Assembly: GCF_028550395.1 (NCBI RefSeq) | Contig: NZ_JAQQKW010000004.1 | Span: 1 to 64,000, forward strand | Origin: Asticcacaulis currens | GTDB taxonomy: Bacteria; Pseudomonadota; Alphaproteobacteria; Caulobacterales; Caulobacteraceae | Reading direction: 5' to 3' | Length of the DNA stretch: 64,000 nt | In this document: positions 62,273 to 64,000 of the stretch, one piece after another | How the letters are laid out: every line of letters begins with the position of its first letter | Numbering within the stretch: the first letter of the stretch is position 1 | Position numbers and translations under genes: made by a program | Notes under the pieces: model-generated | Databases searched by the model: none | Seen by the model: the letters and a program-made list of their open reading frames with translations, nothing else | What the model was told of the DNA's origin: nothing

Positions 62273-64000
62273 ATGCGCAGACGCCTTTCGGGCCTGACCA
62301 TAGGCACGACCTTGAGTCTCTGTCTGGCCGCCGCGCCAGTTTGGGCTCAGACCAACACGTCCGAAACCACTCAGGTGATCGTCAAGGCGAGCGCCCGGCC
62401 GCACCTGAGCGAGGAGGTCGCGCCCCCGCCGATCAGCGACTTCATTGTGCCGCCCCGTATCGAGCAGATCGCCCTGTCGCCGGACGGCAGCCGCTTTGCC
62501 TTCATTACGCGCAAGGCAGGGTTGCGGCTTCTCACGGTATATAATGTCGATGACGGCAGCAATCAGGTCATCCGCCTGAGCGAGGACCCGCTCTCGGCCC
62601 TGACCTTTCTCGATAACGATTTTATCGTGCTGTCGGACACACGGACCGCGTCGCGCAGCACCTGTCCGTCGGGGCTGGATAAGGCGTTCAAGGCGCCGCA
62701 ATCGGTCGATGATTATCGCTCAGCCCTGACAGACGGCGGCTTCGGCAGTGGTGCCACGAACAATTCCGGGGCCAGCGAAGACTGGCTGATCGCTACGATG
62801 ATCTCGACCGCCCTCACGCCGCCGCCGTGCAGGAGTTACGGGGTGCGCGCTCATGAGGCGGCCGCGATTGTCGATCTGCGCACCAGACAATCCATCAGCC
62901 TTGGCGCGCGCATGGGCGGCGACTACGACCAGATGCCGCTCGGTCTGCCCAAGCCCGTGATGATGGACGGCAAGCTCACTCTGGTGGGTCCGTTTCTCGA
63001 ACTGCGAGACAAGTCGATCGCCGGGCAGGTGGCGCAGCGCGTCTATCTGTGGAAGGTCGATCCGCAGACGGGACGCGGGCGGATCATCGACGACAAGGGC
63101 GGTGATCTCGACCGGGAGGGTAGCTATGTCGATGACTGGCTGACCGATGATAAGGGGCAGCCGCAGGTGCGTGCGCAATATACCTATATCGGTGAAACCT
63201 TTGCCATCGAGGTACGTCAGGACGGTAAGTGGAAGCCGCTTCTAACGCGCAAGATAGACGCCAAGGCCCACACCTTCGCCCCCTTCCTGGTGGGCCGCGG
63301 GCGCGACGGTCAGTCCCTGCTGCTGCTGGATGCAGCGCCTGGCTCCGATGGCAAGCGCTTCCACTATGTCGAACTGTCGCTCGACGGCAAGGTGTCGGAA
63401 CCGCTTAATGAGGACGCCGCGCGCGACCGTCCGGTCTTCCATCCGCAGACGGGGGCGCTGGCGGGCTTTGCCCATGACGGCGAAGTCACCACCTACACCT
63501 TCTTCGACGCTGACCTTGCCGATTATTACAGCCATGCGGTTGATACGGCGCCCGGTCAGGCTGTGCGCGTCGCGGCTATGGCCAGTGACCCGGCCAAAAT
63601 GATCCTGTTTGCTCAGGGGGGTGATGATCCGGGGTCGTGGGCCTATTATGACTTCATCAAAGGCAAGCGCGTCGATATCGGCTCCCACTATCCGGACGTG
63701 CCGCCGGAGTGGGTGGCGTCGCAACGCACCGTGCGTTATGCCGCTGCCGACGGCCTGACGATTTCGGCCCTTGTGACCCTGCCGCGTCAGGGCGAGGTCA
63801 AAAAGCGCGCCCTGGTCGTTCTGCCGCATGATGGGCCTCGGGCGCATGTGGGACGCGGCTATGACTGGCTCGCACAGGTTCTGGCCTCGCGCGGTTATGT
63901 CGTCCTGCAACCCAATTACCGCGGTTCGGATGGCTATGGCGCGGCCCTGCGGGAGGCCGGAAAAGGGCAGTGGGCGGGCAAGAGCCTGAGTGATCTGGCG
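62273..64000 (+). CDS. S9-type (prolyl oligopeptidase family) peptidase, cut by right window edge
   Basis: The frame is open from ATG 62273 (GAGGGGG upstream) to the right edge, 576 residues, no stop. Signal peptide MRRRLSGLTIGTTLSLCLAA. Residues 60-450 are repeats of propeller-like strands (IALSPDGSRFAFITRKAG; VYLWKVDPQTGRGRI). The last 90 residues start the alpha/beta hydrolase domain (YAAADGLTISALVTLP; ALVVLPHDGPRAHVGRGYDW; YVVLQPNYRGSDGYG), as in acyl-peptide hydrolases and dipeptidyl peptidases. The catalytic Ser (GxSxGG) lies beyond the window. It is likely a periplasmic exo- or oligopeptidase. Confidence 0.9.
   Translation, partial: MRRRLSGLTIGTTLSLCLAAAPVWAQTNTSETTQVIVKASARPHLSEEVAPPPISDFIVPPRIEQIALSPDGSRFAFITRKAGLRLLTVYNVDDGSNQVIRLSEDPLSALTFLDNDFIVLSDTRTASRSTCPSGLDKAFKAPQSVDDYRSALTDGGFGSGATNNSGASEDWLIATMISTALTPPPCRSYGVRAHEAAAIVDLRTRQSISLGARMGGDYDQMPLGLPKPVMMDGKLTLVGPFLELRDKSIAGQVAQRVYLWKVDPQTGRGRIIDDKGGDLDREGSYVDDWLTDDKGQPQVRAQYTYIGETFAIEVRQDGKWKPLLTRKIDAKAHTFAPFLVGRGRDGQSLLLLDAAPGSDGKRFHYVELSLDGKVSEPLNEDAARDRPVFHPQTGALAGFAHDGEVTTYTFFDADLADYYSHAVDTAPGQAVRVAAMASDPAKMILFAQGGDDPGSWAYYDFIKGKRVDIGSHYPDVPPEWVASQRTVRYAAADGLTISALVTLPRQGEVKKRALVVLPHDGPRAHVGRGYDWLAQVLASRGYVVLQPNYRGSDGYGAALREAGKGQWAGKSLSDLA

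Overview
The window looks like an alphaproteobacterial chromosome segment, most likely Caulobacteraceae (Asticcacaulis/Caulobacter-like). The grounds are a GC-rich background, TonB-dependent receptors (TBDRs) paired with a tryptophan-halogenase-like gene, DUF6445, and many exported glycosidases with Sec or Tat-like signals. The genus is inference. No rRNA, tRNA, CRISPR array, insertion sequence or phage gene was recognised.

Region 1 (1-29.6 kb) is a large polysaccharide-utilisation locus. It holds a GH2 beta-galactosidase (cut by the left edge), GH115, DUF6445 and GH29 on the plus strand. GH31 (with a PA14 insert) lies on the minus strand and GH51 on the plus strand. A long minus-strand operon then reads GH89 (broken by one in-frame TAA) - NagX-like transferase - BadF-type kinase - GH2 - GH43. 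A 1 kb control region separates it from a TBDR, a tryptophan-halogenase-like flavoprotein, GH95 and two tandem FadR-type GntR regulators. The enzymes would strip Gal, Fuc, Xyl, Ara, GlcA and GlcNAc side chains. That suits xyloglucan and arabinogalactan- or mucilage-like glycans, but no backbone endo-enzyme is in the window. Copies of an ATTGRYNGGCCAAT-like site overlap candidate promoters of GH89, the TBDR, GH51 and the second GntR, so one or both GntR proteins probably control the locus.

Region 2 (29.6-35.3 kb) holds a ferritin-like/[4Fe-4S]/double-CDGSH fusion protein, a DGPF protein overlapping an ECF42-type sigma factor, and a GH97 glycosidase.

Region 3 (35.4-40.3 kb) is a lower-GC cassette: a TetR regulator, a DevC/DevA/DevB-type ABC exporter and a TolC-like protein. 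It ends at a four-base overlap with a GC-rich NAD(P)-dependent reductase gene and looks horizontally acquired.

Region 4 (41.3-48.9 kb) has an AhpD-like protein divergent from a LysR regulator, an S41 peptidase-like protein, a class-C beta-lactamase-like hydrolase, a second GH43, HU, and a DUF433/DUF5615 toxin-antitoxin-like pair.

Region 5 (48.9-58.6 kb) is a second uptake locus: GntP permease, a tandem beta-helix protein fused to an SMP-30/gluconolactonase propeller, gluconokinase, a TBDR and a LacI regulator. Three near-identical 16-bp palindromes lie between the TBDR and lacI. The set predicts release, lactone hydrolysis, import and phosphorylation of gluconate or a related aldonate.

Region 6 (58.6-64 kb) holds a BenE-type transporter, an HExxH protein, an exported alpha/beta hydrolase, an OhrR/MarR pseudogene with its palindromic operators intact, and an S9 peptidase running off the right edge. 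All functional calls come from reading sequence and recalling family features; no search was run.
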